From Bacillus badius NBRC 15713 (GTDB lineage Bacteria > Bacillota > Bacilli > Bacillales > Domibacillaceae), in assembly GCF_001591605.1 (NCBI RefSeq), contig NZ_BCVF01000018.1, positions 1-64,000 on the forward strand: a stretch of DNA of 64,000 nucleotides. The letters are read 5' to 3'. The translations under genes were made by a program, and so were the position numbers. Position 1 is the stretch's first letter; every line of letters starts with the position of its first letter. Shown here piece by piece: positions 44,553-54,330 of the stretch. The notes below the pieces were generated by a model that worked only from the letters and a program-made list of their open reading frames with translations, was not told the DNA's origin and did no database searches.

Positions 44553-47500
44553 GTGAAAAATAATAAACACACCATTCATAAAGTATTGGTGGCTAACCGC
44601 GGGGAAATTGCCATTCGCGTGTTTCGTGCTTGTACAGAGCTTCATATTCGGACAGTAGCGGTTTACTCGAAAGAAGATTCCGGCTCCTATCATCGTTACA
44701 AGGCAGATGAGGCCTATTTAATCGGAAAGGGAAAGAAGCCGATCGATGCTTATCTTGATATTGAAGATATTATTCGAGTAGCCAAGCGGGCGGAAGTAGA
44801 TGCCATTCATCCAGGATATGGTTTTTTATCAGAAAACATTGACTTTGCCAGAAGGTGTGAAGAAGAGGGCATTCTCTTTATTGGCCCGAATTCTCGGCAT
44901 TTAGATATGTTTGGCGATAAGGTAAAGGCAAGGGAGCAAGCGATGAAGGCGAATATCCCTGTCATTCCCGGTACAAACGGACCGGTATCCAGTCTGGAAG
45001 AGGTGGCAGCTTTCGGAAAGCAGCACGGTTTTCCAATTATCATCAAGGCCGCTCTCGGCGGCGGCGGCCGCGGCATGCGGATCGTGAACAGTCTGGGGGA
45101 AGTAAGGGAGGCCTATGAACGGGCGAAGTCAGAGGCGAAAGCAGCCTTTGGAAGCGATGAAGTATATGTGGAAAAATTTGTTCAAAATCCTAAGCATATT
45201 GAAGTACAGATTCTTGGAGACAGGGAAGGCAACCTTGTTCACTTGTATGAACGGGATTGTTCCGTGCAGCGCCGTCATCAGAAAGTAGTAGAAGTAGCGC
45301 CAAGTGTGTCTGTGTCTGAGAGATTAAGAGAGAAGATTTGTGAAGCAGCCGTTCAATTAATGAGAAATGTAGATTATATCAATGCGGGAACAGTTGAATT
45401 CCTCGTTTCAGGAGAGGCGTTTTACTTTATTGAGGTCAACCCGCGTGTGCAAGTGGAACATACCATTACTGAGATGGTTACGGGTATTGATATTGTCCAG
45501 TCGCAGATTTTAATTGCAGAAGGCCATTCTTTACATAGCGAGAGGATAGGCATTCCTAAGCAGCCGGATATTTCCGTTCACGGCTATGCCATTCAATCGC
45601 GCGTGACAACAGAGGACCCGTTAAATGACTTTATGCCGGATACAGGAAAGATTATGGCTTACCGCTCAGGCGGCGGTTTTGGCGTCCGTCTGGATGCGGG
45701 AAACAGCTTCCAGGGAGCGGTCATTACCCCTCATTATGATTCTCTTCTCGTAAAGGTATCGACACATGCGATGACGTTTGAGCAGGCGGCTTCTAAAATG
45801 CTGCGGAATCTAAGGGAGTTTCGGATTCGGGGAATCAAGACGAACATTCCGTTTTTAGAAAATGTCATGCAGCATGAAAAGTTTCTTACGGGAAATTACG
45901 ATACCTCATTTATTGACACTACACCGGAGCTATTCCTTTTTCCGGAGCGAAAAGACCGTGGGACGAAAATGCTGAATTATATCGGCAATGTGACGATTAA
46001 TGGCTTTCCCGGAATCGAAAAAAAGAAAAAGCCGCTTTTTGACCGCCCATTCCTCCCTGAAGCGCAGGCATCAGCAGCCGTTTCTTCAGGAACCAAACAA
46101 ATTTTAGAAGAACGAGGGGCAGAAGGGGTGGCTGAATGGGTCAAGTCGCGAAAAGAAGTCTTGCTGACGGACACGACTTTCCGTGATGCTCATCAATCCT
46201 TGCTTGCCACCCGCGTGCGGACTTATGATTTAACACGCATAGCCAAGCAGACGGCAAGGCTGCTGCCGGAGCTTTTCTCTGTAGAGATGTGGGGAGGAGC
46301 GACGTTTGATGTGTCTTATCGTTTCCTGAAAGAAGATCCTTGGAAGCGATTAGCCGCATTAAGAGCGGACATGCCGAATGTGCTGTTTCAAATGCTTCTG
46401 CGGGCATCTAATGCTGTCGGATACAAAAACTATCCGGACAACGTTATTTATGAATTTGTGCAGCAGTCTGCCGAAGCCGGCATTGATGTTTTCCGCATAT
46501 TTGACAGCTTGAACTGGATAAGAGGAATGGAAACAGCGATTGACGCTGTCCGCCAAACGGGAAAAATCGCGGAGGCGGCTATCTGCTATACAGGGGATAT
46601 CGAGGATCCGTCCCGTGCCAAATACAATATGCACTATTATAAAGACATGGCGAAGGAGCTGCAGAATCAGGGCGCCCATATTCTTTGTATCAAAGATATG
46701 GCCGGTCTGCTAAAGCCCCAGGCTGCTTACCGCTTCATTGCCGAACTGAAAGAGACGGTGGATCTTCCGATTCATCTTCATACGCATGATACGAGCGGCA
46801 ACGGCATTTACACGTATGCCAAAGCAATCGAAGCCGGCGTGGACATTGTGGATGTCGCCGTCAGCTCGATGGCCGGCATGACATCGCAGCCTAGTGCCGA
46901 TACGCTGTGCTATGCGCTCGCCGGAACAGAGCATGAACCAGCTGTGTCTGTCGATGATTTCCATAAGCTATCAAAATATTGGGAAGGTGTCAGACACTAT
47001 TACCAGGACTTTGAAAGCGGAATGAATGCGCCGCATCCGGAAGTGTATCAGCATGAAATGCCAGGCGGCCAGTACAGCAACCTGCAGCAGCAGGCCAAAG
47101 CGGTAGGACTTGGTGAACGCTGGGAAGAAGTCAAAGAGATGTACAGCCGGGTTAATCTGCTCTTCGGCGACATCGTTAAGGTCACACCCTCCTCTAAAGT
47201 CGTCGGCGATATGGCTCTCTTTATGGTCCAAAACGATTTAACAGAAGAAGAAGTATTGGCGAAAGGGGAAAAATTAGACTTTCCTGATTCTGTGATCGAG
47301 TTATTTGAAGGCTATTTGGGACAGCCGGCAGGAGGGTTTCCGGAAGAGCTGCAGAAAGTGATTCTCAAAGACAGGCAGCCTATTACTGTCCGTCCTGGTG
47401 AATTGCTGGATGACGTCGATTTTCAGGCGCTCCGGGAAGAGCTTTCCGAGGAGCTCGGCCGCCCAGCAGCCGATTGGACCGCTCAAGATGTTATCGCTTA

Positions 47501-48011
47501 TGCGCTGTATCCGAAAGTATTTCTTGATTACGCCAAAACAGTTGACCAATTCGGCGATATCTCAGTGCTTGATACCCCGACGTTCCTGTATGGAATGAGA
47601 TTGGGCGAGGAGATCGAAATTGAAATTGAAACAGGAAAAACATTAATTGTGAAGCTGTTGTCTATCGGGGAAGTACAGACGGATGGCACACGGACGGTTT
47701 ACTTTGAACTGAACGGACAGCCGCGTGAAGTGATAATTAAAGATGAAAGCGTAAAGTCGTCAATTGCTTCTAAAATCAAAGCAGATCCAAGAAATGAAAC
47801 CCATATTGCGGCAAGCATGCCGGGAACGGTTCTGAAGATACTTGCAGAAAAAGGCGAAAAAGTCGCCCAGGGCGATCACTTAATGATTACGGAAGCCATG
47901 AAAATGGAGACTACCGTCCAGGCACCGTTTGCCGGCACGGTAAAGAACATCTATGTGAGCAATGGAGAAGCTATTTCAGCGGGCGATTTATTGATTGAAT
48001 TAGAAAAATAA
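44553..48011 (+). CDS. pyc: Pyruvate carboxylase
   Basis: 1152 residues from GTG at 44553 (GGGGGGAAATC upstream). Order of domains: biotin carboxylase (VLVANRGEIAIRVFRA, ALGGGGRGMRIV, EVNPRVQVEHTITE) to about 450, a carboxyltransferase domain from about 530 (DTTFRDAHQSLLATRVRTYD, with HLHTHDTSGNG), and a C-terminal biotin-carrier domain with the biotin lysine in ITEAMKMETTV near residue 1118. It makes oxaloacetate from pyruvate, bicarbonate and ATP. After lutABC this links lactate use to anaplerosis and gluconeogenesis. Length matches the single-chain enzyme of Bacillus. A strong terminator follows. Confidence 0.95.
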   Translation: MKNNKHTIHKVLVANRGEIAIRVFRACTELHIRTVAVYSKEDSGSYHRYKADEAYLIGKGKKPIDAYLDIEDIIRVAKRAEVDAIHPGYGFLSENIDFARRCEEEGILFIGPNSRHLDMFGDKVKAREQAMKANIPVIPGTNGPVSSLEEVAAFGKQHGFPIIIKAALGGGGRGMRIVNSLGEVREAYERAKSEAKAAFGSDEVYVEKFVQNPKHIEVQILGDREGNLVHLYERDCSVQRRHQKVVEVAPSVSVSERLREKICEAAVQLMRNVDYINAGTVEFLVSGEAFYFIEVNPRVQVEHTITEMVTGIDIVQSQILIAEGHSLHSERIGIPKQPDISVHGYAIQSRVTTEDPLNDFMPDTGKIMAYRSGGGFGVRLDAGNSFQGAVITPHYDSLLVKVSTHAMTFEQAASKMLRNLREFRIRGIKTNIPFLENVMQHEKFLTGNYDTSFIDTTPELFLFPERKDRGTKMLNYIGNVTINGFPGIEKKKKPLFDRPFLPEAQASAAVSSGTKQILEERGAEGVAEWVKSRKEVLLTDTTFRDAHQSLLATRVRTYDLTRIAKQTARLLPELFSVEMWGGATFDVSYRFLKEDPWKRLAALRADMPNVLFQMLLRASNAVGYKNYPDNVIYEFVQQSAEAGIDVFRIFDSLNWIRGMETAIDAVRQTGKIAEAAICYTGDIEDPSRAKYNMHYYKDMAKELQNQGAHILCIKDMAGLLKPQAAYRFIAELKETVDLPIHLHTHDTSGNGIYTYAKAIEAGVDIVDVAVSSMAGMTSQPSADTLCYALAGTEHEPAVSVDDFHKLSKYWEGVRHYYQDFESGMNAPHPEVYQHEMPGGQYSNLQQQAKAVGLGERWEEVKEMYSRVNLLFGDIVKVTPSSKVVGDMALFMVQNDLTEEEVLAKGEKLDFPDSVIELFEGYLGQPAGGFPEELQKVILKDRQPITVRPGELLDDVDFQALREELSEELGRPAADWTAQDVIAYALYPKVFLDYAKTVDQFGDISVLDTPTFLYGMRLGEEIEIEIETGKTLIVKLLSIGEVQTDGTRTVYFELNGQPREVIIKDESVKSSIASKIKADPRNETHIAASMPGTVLKILAEKGEKVAQGDHLMITEAMKMETTVQAPFAGTVKNIYVSNGEAISAGDLLIELEK

Positions 48012-48026
48012 GGAGCGGTGTTTACT

Positions 48027-48063
48027 CAAGCCATCAGCTGCCGAATGGACAGCTGATGGCTTG
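48027..48063. terminator. Terminator after pyruvate carboxylase
   Basis: CAAGCCATCAGCTG and CAGCTGATGGCTTG form a perfect 14-bp stem with a nine-base loop, followed by TTTTGATG. It also faces the end of the sensor-kinase gene. Confidence 0.85.
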
Positions 48064-48103
48064 TTTTGATGTTGGAATGGAACAGGAAGGGGGCTGGACT
48101 TGG

Positions 48104-49852
48104 TTAACCTGCCGAATGCTGTTCTTCTTTTTCCTTGGCAGGAAGTAAAATCCGGATCGAGGTTCCTTCGCTTGGAGCGCTTTTTACATTAATTGAGCCC
48201 CCGTGCAGCTTAATCAGCTGTTTGGTAATGGCCATGCCAAGACCGGTGCCACTACTTGGATCGGTCGTGTTTGTACCGCGATAGTAACGCTGGAACAATT
48301 TATCGAGTGTTTCATGATCCATGCCAATTCCGTCATCGTTAATAGTGATCATCACGAGCTCTTGTTCAATCATTGTTACAGATAGCTGAATGGTGGTGCC
48401 TGCCGGATTATACTTAAGGGCATTCATGATGAGATTATCGAGCACGCGCTGGAACCATTTCGGATCAATCGGCGCGAGTAGCTGTTCCGGATACGGTTCA
48501 AATTGAAAAATGAACGGCTCATATTCCGCCATATTAATATAGTGGATAACTGTTCTGCGAATAAATTCATTAAGGTCCACCGGCTGTTTGACGATTGGCA
48601 AGCTATCATTTCGCAAACGATAGGTTAAGGTCAAATCTTCAATTAACTTCATCATATAGTTTGATTTCTCGCTAATCGTTTGAATGAACGATTTTTTTTC
48701 TTCCTCCGTCCAATCATATTGGTCGGACTGCAGCATGTTCGTGTAGCCCGCAATGGAGGAGAGGGGGGTTTTTAAATCATGGGATAATCCGCTCGTCCAT
48801 TCTTCGCGTGTTTGGGACATCTTCTTCCGCTGGCGTTCGTTGTCATGCAGCGTACGGGTCAGCTCTTCTAGTGTGTCAATCAGTTCCTTATATAAGCGAA
48901 ACTTTCTTTTTAATTTCCCTTTTCTTGTCAGAAGCAGTGGCCGTTCGTGCAAATCACGCGGCTGCTCATAAATCCCGTTGCCGAGGTTTTCGATCCATTT
49001 CATTAACACAACGACTGGAGTGCCAAATTTGTTGGCATACCAAATGCTAACGGCCAGCAGCAAAATGAAAAGAAGCACGAGAATGACTAAAAGGGGACTG
49101 CTCAGCTTTTTCTCTATTGAGCTGCCCGCTGATGACTGGACGTGATGCTCAGCTTCCACCGTTACGGTCAAGCCGGATGGCTCATGTTTATACACGGCAA
49201 CGGAGTACTGTTCGTTTTCGGATAAATCGCTCAATGTTTCAAGCGAAGAACGTTCTGGCAATGATCCGGCCGAATCGAGAACTTTTTTGTTTGCGTCAAT
49301 CAGCTGTATCCGCGCCTTCTGTTTGTCCAGTGCTTCAAGTGTGGCTGTTGATAAGTCCAATTGCTGATGCGCCCAGTCGATGTCAGCCGCTAAATGCTTC
49401 AATAACAGCTGTGCGGCATTGGTTTTCCCGAAGAGCAAGATGACCGGCTGTGTATCCATAGGATGAAGCTCCCATATTTTAAACTGCGACAAGGCAGCGT
49501 CTTTTTCCAGAAGAAGAGCGGTGCTTTCCTTCGTTTGTATAGCTGAGGCGAGGGACTCGGGCGCATGATAGGCTGCTAATACCTTTCCTTTCTTTGATAA
49601 GGCCAGCAGCCAGCCATTTTGTTCATCCGCCCTTTTTTTTAATTCGGCGTCAAAGGCTGGTTTCCCGTTTTTCTTTATCATATGGCTGCCTAGGTAGAGG
49701 GAATCGGCCGCGGTTAAATCGTTTTTGGCTTCATCGTTTGATAGATAGAATCCAATGATCATTAACACGATCAGGCTTGTTAAAACCAGCAGCAAAAACA
49801 GCAATATCAGCTGTGTGAAAAATTGAATGATAAAGCGGCGGTGAATGGTCAT
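48104..49852 (-). CDS. Membrane sensor histidine kinase
   Basis: 582 residues. Helix 1 at about 12-35, an extracytoplasmic sensor domain of about 210 residues, helix 2 near 250-272, a HAMP-like linker, then a dimerisation domain with the phospho-acceptor His in LSHDLKTPLSSIAGY near residue 362, and an ATP-binding domain with NLIMNALKYNP, NDDGIGMD and GTGLGMAI. ATG at 49852 overlaps the response-regulator stop (TAATG). The divergent neighbour is an ABC exporter, a common arrangement for bacitracin or cell-envelope stress modules, but this kinase has a large outer sensor rather than a BceS-type short loop, so it probably senses directly. Ligand unknown. Confidence 0.9.
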   Translation of the reverse strand: MTIHRRFIIQFFTQLILLFLLLVLTSLIVLMIIGFYLSNDEAKNDLTAADSLYLGSHMIKKNGKPAFDAELKKRADEQNGWLLALSKKGKVLAAYHAPESLASAIQTKESTALLLEKDAALSQFKIWELHPMDTQPVILLFGKTNAAQLLLKHLAADIDWAHQQLDLSTATLEALDKQKARIQLIDANKKVLDSAGSLPERSSLETLSDLSENEQYSVAVYKHEPSGLTVTVEAEHHVQSSAGSSIEKKLSSPLLVILVLLFILLLAVSIWYANKFGTPVVVLMKWIENLGNGIYEQPRDLHERPLLLTRKGKLKRKFRLYKELIDTLEELTRTLHDNERQRKKMSQTREEWTSGLSHDLKTPLSSIAGYTNMLQSDQYDWTEEEKKSFIQTISEKSNYMMKLIEDLTLTYRLRNDSLPIVKQPVDLNEFIRRTVIHYINMAEYEPFIFQFEPYPEQLLAPIDPKWFQRVLDNLIMNALKYNPAGTTIQLSVTMIEQELVMITINDDGIGMDHETLDKLFQRYYRGTNTTDPSSGTGLGMAITKQLIKLHGGSINVKSAPSEGTSIRILLPAKEKEEQHSAG

Positions 49853-50550
49853 TAGGCCTCACCAGCCGGTACGAATTTATAGCCAAGCCCTCTCACGGTG
49901 ACAATCCGCTGCGGCTGGCTCGGATTGTCCTCAATTTTTTCCCGGAGCTTGCGAATATGCACCATTACTGTATTATCTTCGTTCAGGCAAGGCTCTCCCC
50001 AAACTTGTTCATATAATTGGCTTTTGCTGAACAGCTGATTTGGATGCTGACAGAAGAAGACGAGCAGCTGGTATACTTGGGCAGGCAGTTCCGTCAACTG
50101 CTGGTTAACGGATACCTCACCTGTATTCGTATTGACGGCAAGCGTGCCGAATTGGTAGATCGTTTTTGCCGCCGGCTTGATCGTCTGTCTGCGAAGATGC
50201 GCCTTGATGCGGGCCACTACCTCAAGAGGGTTAAACGGCTTGGTAATATAGTCATCTGCCCCGACCGCGAACCCGGACAGCTTATCCAAATCAGACGAGC
50301 GGGCTGTTAAAAAGAAAATCGGTGCGTCCGTTCTGGCGCGGATGAACGGGCAAATGTCAAAGCCGCTCTGGTTCGGCAGCATGACATCGAGCAAAATTAA
50401 ATCATATTCCCTCGATTGACACAGCGACAATGCTTGTTCGGCAGTCGTGGCGGTATCAATCGCCGCAAACCCTTCTTTATTTAAAATCATAGTAAGCATA
50501 TGTAAAATAGCTTGTTCATCATCCACGATGAGCAGTCGTGCACTTTGCAT
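49852..50550 (-). CDS. OmpR/PhoB-family response regulator
   Basis: 232 residues. Receiver with VDDEQ, the phospho-Asp in LILLDVMLPNQSGFDI, and ITKPFNPLEV. The C-terminal winged helix has FSKSQLYEQVWGEP, TVMVHIRKLREKIEDNP and TVRGLGYKF. It is transcribed just ahead of the sensor kinase with a one-base overlap. It should be the partner of that kinase and may activate the ABC exporter genes on the other side through 11-bp-spaced repeats at 50620-50636. Confidence 0.92.
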   Translation of the reverse strand: MQSARLLIVDDEQAILHMLTMILNKEGFAAIDTATTAEQALSLCQSREYDLILLDVMLPNQSGFDICPFIRARTDAPIFFLTARSSDLDKLSGFAVGADDYITKPFNPLEVVARIKAHLRRQTIKPAAKTIYQFGTLAVNTNTGEVSVNQQLTELPAQVYQLLVFFCQHPNQLFSKSQLYEQVWGEPCLNEDNTVMVHIRKLREKIEDNPSQPQRIVTVRGLGYKFVPAGEA

Positions 50551-50619
50551 CGTATTCTCTCCAATTCTTTGTTAGGCGATATAGCTATTTTATCATTGTC
50601 ATAGGCTGCTATTTGTAAA

Positions 50620-50674
50620 ATTAAGCAAAAATTAAGGTGATATTCCATCAATGGTAAGAAACAGGCAGTATGAT
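50620..50674 (+). promoter_or_regulatory. Promoter region of the ABC exporter with direct repeats
   Basis: ATTAAG occurs at 50620-50625 and 50631-50636 (period 11), each preceded by AAA. A -10 TATGAT lies at 50669-50674 with a poor -35. This fits activation by an OmpR-type regulator. Confidence 0.5.
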
Positions 50675-50710
50675 AAAACCTAATAAAGGATCACGCAGGA
50701 GGAAGAATTT

Positions 50711-51400
50711 ATGTATTCAATTGCTAAGAGAGAATTTTTTCAGTTATTTAAAAGCATTAAATCCATCTTGATCATTGCCTTATTGCTGCTGACTACGTAC
50801 TATGCAGCGAAATTTGCGGATGTAATTATTGCCATAGCCGAGCTGTCCAGCGAGGAGGCGAAGGATGCTCATACCGCCGGGCTGCTTTTTTTCATGCTGC
50901 TGTTCGGACAGCTGTTTGTAATGGCTTTATCGCATGATGTGATGAATAGGGAGATATATGAGCGCACGATGCGTTTTTTGGTGACAAGAACCTCGAGAAC
51001 CTCGATCATTGCCGGGAAATTTTTGGGGGTATGGCTGTTTTGGTTTAGCTGCGTAACGGCTGCTTTTCTTGTCACCATCGTATTTTCTAAGCACTTTAAT
51101 CTATTCTTGCTTGCGCAAACAATCAGTTTGTTTACATTTCAAGTGGCTCTGGCCGTGCTTTTATCGGTGATCATTCCAAAACCGGCGTTTTCCATGTTTA
51201 TTGGTGTGATGGCAGGTATTGCTTTTCCGTTCTTTGGCTTTTGGGCAGCGTTTCTTCAGGACAGCTGGTACAGTGCGCTGCGGTTTCTTAGCCCATATAC
51301 GTACTTAATCCGCGATGATTATACATTTCTCGTTGTTTTCATCGGCTCGGCAGCCATGCTCCTCGCAGCAAATGAATTATTTAAAAGGAGAGAGTGTTAA
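50711..51400 (+). CDS. ABC-2-type transporter permease
   Basis: 229 residues with about six helices, the first at about 13-35, and LNRE-type loop MNREIYERTMRFLVTRTSRT typical of BcrB/ABC-2 permeases. GGAGGAAG precedes ATG at 50711. The stop overlaps the ATPase start by one base (TAATG), so the two genes form one exporter operon. Substrate unknown; related systems export peptide antibiotics or lipid-like compounds. Confidence 0.85.
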   Translation: MYSIAKREFFQLFKSIKSILIIALLLLTTYYAAKFADVIIAIAELSSEEAKDAHTAGLLFFMLLFGQLFVMALSHDVMNREIYERTMRFLVTRTSRTSIIAGKFLGVWLFWFSCVTAAFLVTIVFSKHFNLFLLAQTISLFTFQVALAVLLSVIIPKPAFSMFIGVMAGIAFPFFGFWAAFLQDSWYSALRFLSPYTYLIRDDYTFLVVFIGSAAMLLAANELFKRREC

Positions 51401-52305
51401 TGAATGCGATTGAAGTGAAGAATTTGCGAAAATCTTATGGAGAGACGGCCGTTATTCAAGGAGTGGATTTAACAGTCAAACAAGGCGAGATTCTCGGTTT
51501 TCTCGGGAGAAACGGAGCGGGAAAATCCGCCTTTATTAATATACTGACTGGTATTATCCGGCCTACTGGCGGCTCGTTTTCCATTCTTGGCTGCCGCGGA
51601 CTGAGCGATCAAGTGAAGAAAAGAATTGGCGTGATGCCGGATTACTCCACACTTTACAGTTCAATGACAGCTCTTGAACATTTACAGTATTTTTCTGAGG
51701 TATCCGGGAAAAAGAAGTCAACGAATCAGTGCTTGAGAGTTTTGGCATTAGTAGGTTTAGATGGAGATGCCCGTAAAAAAGCCGGAAAATTTTCATTTGG
51801 GATGAAAAAAAAGCTGGGCATTGCCGCAGCCATGATCCATAACCCGGAGCTGCTTTTTTTAGATGAGCCGACATCCGGGCTCGATGCGGAGTCTGTTCTT
51901 CATATTCAGCAATTGATCCAAGACCTTCATAAGCAAGGCAAAACGATCTTTATGACCTCTCATAACTTGCACGAGGTAGAGAAGCTTTGCCACCGTATTG
52001 CGATTATGAAGGAAGGCAGAATTGTGAAAGCCGGCACGATGGAACAGCTTCGCGCCCACTGCCGCTCCACGATAACCGTGAGCCTGAAGCATTTGCCGGT
52101 TCCAAAGATGCAAACAGCGATGCTTTATGACTGGCTTGAAGGCTTTGGCACAGAGGTTGAAGCGCAAGAGACGTCTACGCGCGTAACGATCGATGCCGAA
52201 GAAAAAATTGCACAAGTGATTCGAGCATTTAACCAGTGCAAGGTCGACATTCTCAGAGTAGAGGTCGATGAGCCGACGTTAGAAGAAATCTTTCTTGAGG
52301 AATAG
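51400..52305 (+). CDS. ABC transporter ATP-binding protein
   Basis: 301 residues from ATG at 51400. Walker A GRNGAGKS, an unusual signature FSFGMKKKLGIA in place of LSGGQ-like, Walker B LLFLDEPTSGLD and the H-loop His in MTSHNLHEVEKL. The C-terminal 80 residues resemble the extra domain of BcrA-type drug exporters. It powers the permease encoded just upstream. AAAGGAGAG lies before the start. Confidence 0.92.
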   Translation: MNAIEVKNLRKSYGETAVIQGVDLTVKQGEILGFLGRNGAGKSAFINILTGIIRPTGGSFSILGCRGLSDQVKKRIGVMPDYSTLYSSMTALEHLQYFSEVSGKKKSTNQCLRVLALVGLDGDARKKAGKFSFGMKKKLGIAAAMIHNPELLFLDEPTSGLDAESVLHIQQLIQDLHKQGKTIFMTSHNLHEVEKLCHRIAIMKEGRIVKAGTMEQLRAHCRSTITVSLKHLPVPKMQTAMLYDWLEGFGTEVEAQETSTRVTIDAEEKIAQVIRAFNQCKVDILRVEVDEPTLEEIFLEE

Positions 52306-52308
52306 GGG

Positions 52309-52803
52309 ATGGCTGGCATGAAGGTGCATGAACCAAAGGAGCGTATATCAAAGGAGGCGATCAAAGTATGGCTATGGAGTGACACCATTGCTAACCTGAT
52401 AGGGGGCATGATCGTTGGTATCATTTATGTTCTGTATATCCGGTTTGGCTGGAAGGAGTGGGTTTTTTGGCTCATAGCAGCGATAGCGGCGTTAGTAGCA
52501 ATCGGCATTATCTGGTCGTACATTCAGCCGTTTCTTCTCTATAAAAATTGGCGCTATGATGCGGATCAAGAGTTCTTGCATATGAAAAATGGGGCGCTGC
52601 AGCAAGTGGATGTCCTTGTGCCCATGACGAAAATTCAATCTGTAGCAACAAAGCAAGGGATATTCATGAGAAAGTATAATCTTATGTCTGTCAGTGTGCA
52701 GACGATCGGCGGGGAGCATGTTATTCCCGCCTTGCCAAAGGAAAGGGCAGAGCAATTGCGGAATGCTATTGCTGTGTACGCGAAGGTAAAGGATGATGAG
52801 TAA
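52309..52803 (+). CDS. YdbS-like membrane protein with bacterial PH domain
   Basis: 164 residues. Two helices at about 27-45 and 50-73, then a bPH2 (DUF304) domain (WRYDADQEFLHMKNGALQQVDV, MTKIQSVATKQGIFMRKYNL). Four bases after the ABC ATPase. In B. subtilis ydbS and ydbT are adjacent, share this fold and contribute to resistance against a peptide antibiotic. It overlaps the next gene by 11 bases and is probably part of the same transcript as the exporter. Confidence 0.85.
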   Translation: MAGMKVHEPKERISKEAIKVWLWSDTIANLIGGMIVGIIYVLYIRFGWKEWVFWLIAAIAALVAIGIIWSYIQPFLLYKNWRYDADQEFLHMKNGALQQVDVLVPMTKIQSVATKQGIFMRKYNLMSVSVQTIGGEHVIPALPKERAEQLRNAIAVYAKVKDDE

Positions 52804-54244
52804 TATGAAAAGGCAGCACCCGCTTTATATGCTGTATAAGCTGGGAGGCGTTCTGCGAAACGCTTTCTTCTTCTGGCTGTTTTTATGTGTGATCAAGGCA
52901 GACTCAACTTCTGCCTTTATTCACTATGGCCGAATAGTTTTTTATATCGCGCTTCCCTTCAGCATCGCCCAGCTCATCTATAAATGGCTGACAGCGGTTT
53001 ATCGCCTGGATGAGCATGCTTTTCAGCTTCGAAGCGGGATATGGCATCATGCGATAACAACGATTCCATATAGGAAGGTGCAACAAACGGTGCGGCACCG
53101 TTCATGGTTCCACCGGTTGTTTGGAGTGACAGCCATTCGCTTTGAAACCGGAACAGGGGAAGAAGAGGCAGCTGCCGCATTTGACGTCCTATCTGAGGCG
53201 GAAGCCCGGCGAATGGAGGCTTATGCAGAAGGAAATAGCGGCGAATGGCAGGCGGAGAAAGGGACAAAGCCGGATATCACTGTCCATTTTGAAGCCGACA
53301 AAAGGGAATTGTTAAAGGCGTCTTTTACATCCCTTCGCTTTTTAGTATTTATTCCATTCTTTGTTTCTATCTATTTCAAGATAGATGACGTCCTTCCATT
53401 AGAAAAGAGGCATCTAAGCATCGAGCTATTCGTTCAGCAGCAGCCGGCTTATTTGATTGCCTGTGCGGCCGTACTCCTCGTTTGCGGGACTCTTGGAGGA
53501 ATGATCTATACGTTTGTCCAGTATAGCAGCGATCAAATCACGTCTGATCAAGAGCGAATTTACGTGAGAAAGGGTGCATGGAAGGAGACGCAATTATCGA
53601 TTCAAAAGCGGAACGTGCAGACGATTGAAGTAAAGCAGAGCCTAGTGAAGCGCCTGCTTGGCTTGGCGCAGATAAATCTCATAGCGGTCAGCGGAGAGAA
53701 TGGAGAGGATGAGCGCAAAGTGCATGAGTTATATCCGTTTTTTCCTGTCGAGCGCGCTTGGGATTTAGTGTCAGAGCTGCTTCCCCATTATGAACTCCAT
53801 GGGAGGATGCACCCGTTGCCTAAAAAAGCACTCTGGATCAAACTCCTGATGTCAAGCTGGTTCTGCGGCGGGGCGGCCATTGCGTTGTATGCGCTGAAAG
53901 AACATTTGCCTGCTCCCTGGTGGCTATTGGCAATCGCTGTGTTCGGCAGTACCAGCTGCTTCGCTTTTCTGGGCCATCGGCATACGCGATTTGCCCTATC
54001 CGGCGATCAAATACAATGGCAGCGAGGGGTACTCACAACCACACTATGCATTGTCAAGCGCAGTAAAATTGTAGAAATGAAGAAAAAGCAAGGGCTTGTG
54101 CAGCGAATAATGGGAATGGCGACCGTTGAATTTGCCCATCGGCTGAATCCAGTGCGAGTAAGGTCAATCAGCGGCCTTCCGGCTGAATTTGCTGAAACGT
54201 GCCGCAGATGGTACGTTCAAGGCCCAAAGGGATTTGATAGCTGA
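52793..54244 (+). CDS. YdbT-like membrane protein with repeated PH domains
   Basis: 483 residues with helices near 18-40, 45-62, 180-200, 218-240, 340-360 and 370-388, alternating with three DUF304-type PH segments (VYRLDEHAFQLRSGIW; ERIYVRKGAWKETQLSIQKRN; GDQIQWQRGVLTTTLCIVKR). B. subtilis YdbT is about 490 residues and pairs with YdbS. Together with the exporter and the two-component system this forms a cell-envelope defence-like block; that reading is inferred from context. Confidence 0.87.
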   Translation: MMSNMKRQHPLYMLYKLGGVLRNAFFFWLFLCVIKADSTSAFIHYGRIVFYIALPFSIAQLIYKWLTAVYRLDEHAFQLRSGIWHHAITTIPYRKVQQTVRHRSWFHRLFGVTAIRFETGTGEEEAAAAFDVLSEAEARRMEAYAEGNSGEWQAEKGTKPDITVHFEADKRELLKASFTSLRFLVFIPFFVSIYFKIDDVLPLEKRHLSIELFVQQQPAYLIACAAVLLVCGTLGGMIYTFVQYSSDQITSDQERIYVRKGAWKETQLSIQKRNVQTIEVKQSLVKRLLGLAQINLIAVSGENGEDERKVHELYPFFPVERAWDLVSELLPHYELHGRMHPLPKKALWIKLLMSSWFCGGAAIALYALKEHLPAPWWLLAIAVFGSTSCFAFLGHRHTRFALSGDQIQWQRGVLTTTLCIVKRSKIVEMKKKQGLVQRIMGMATVEFAHRLNPVRVRSISGLPAEFAETCRRWYVQGPKGFDS

Positions 54245-54330
54245 AACAGGGGGAGCCTATGAAAAGGAATGCCCCCATCAGTTCAGCGGCCGGGGCGGCT
54301 TCATGGCACTGCCGCCCTTTAGGCTTTCGT

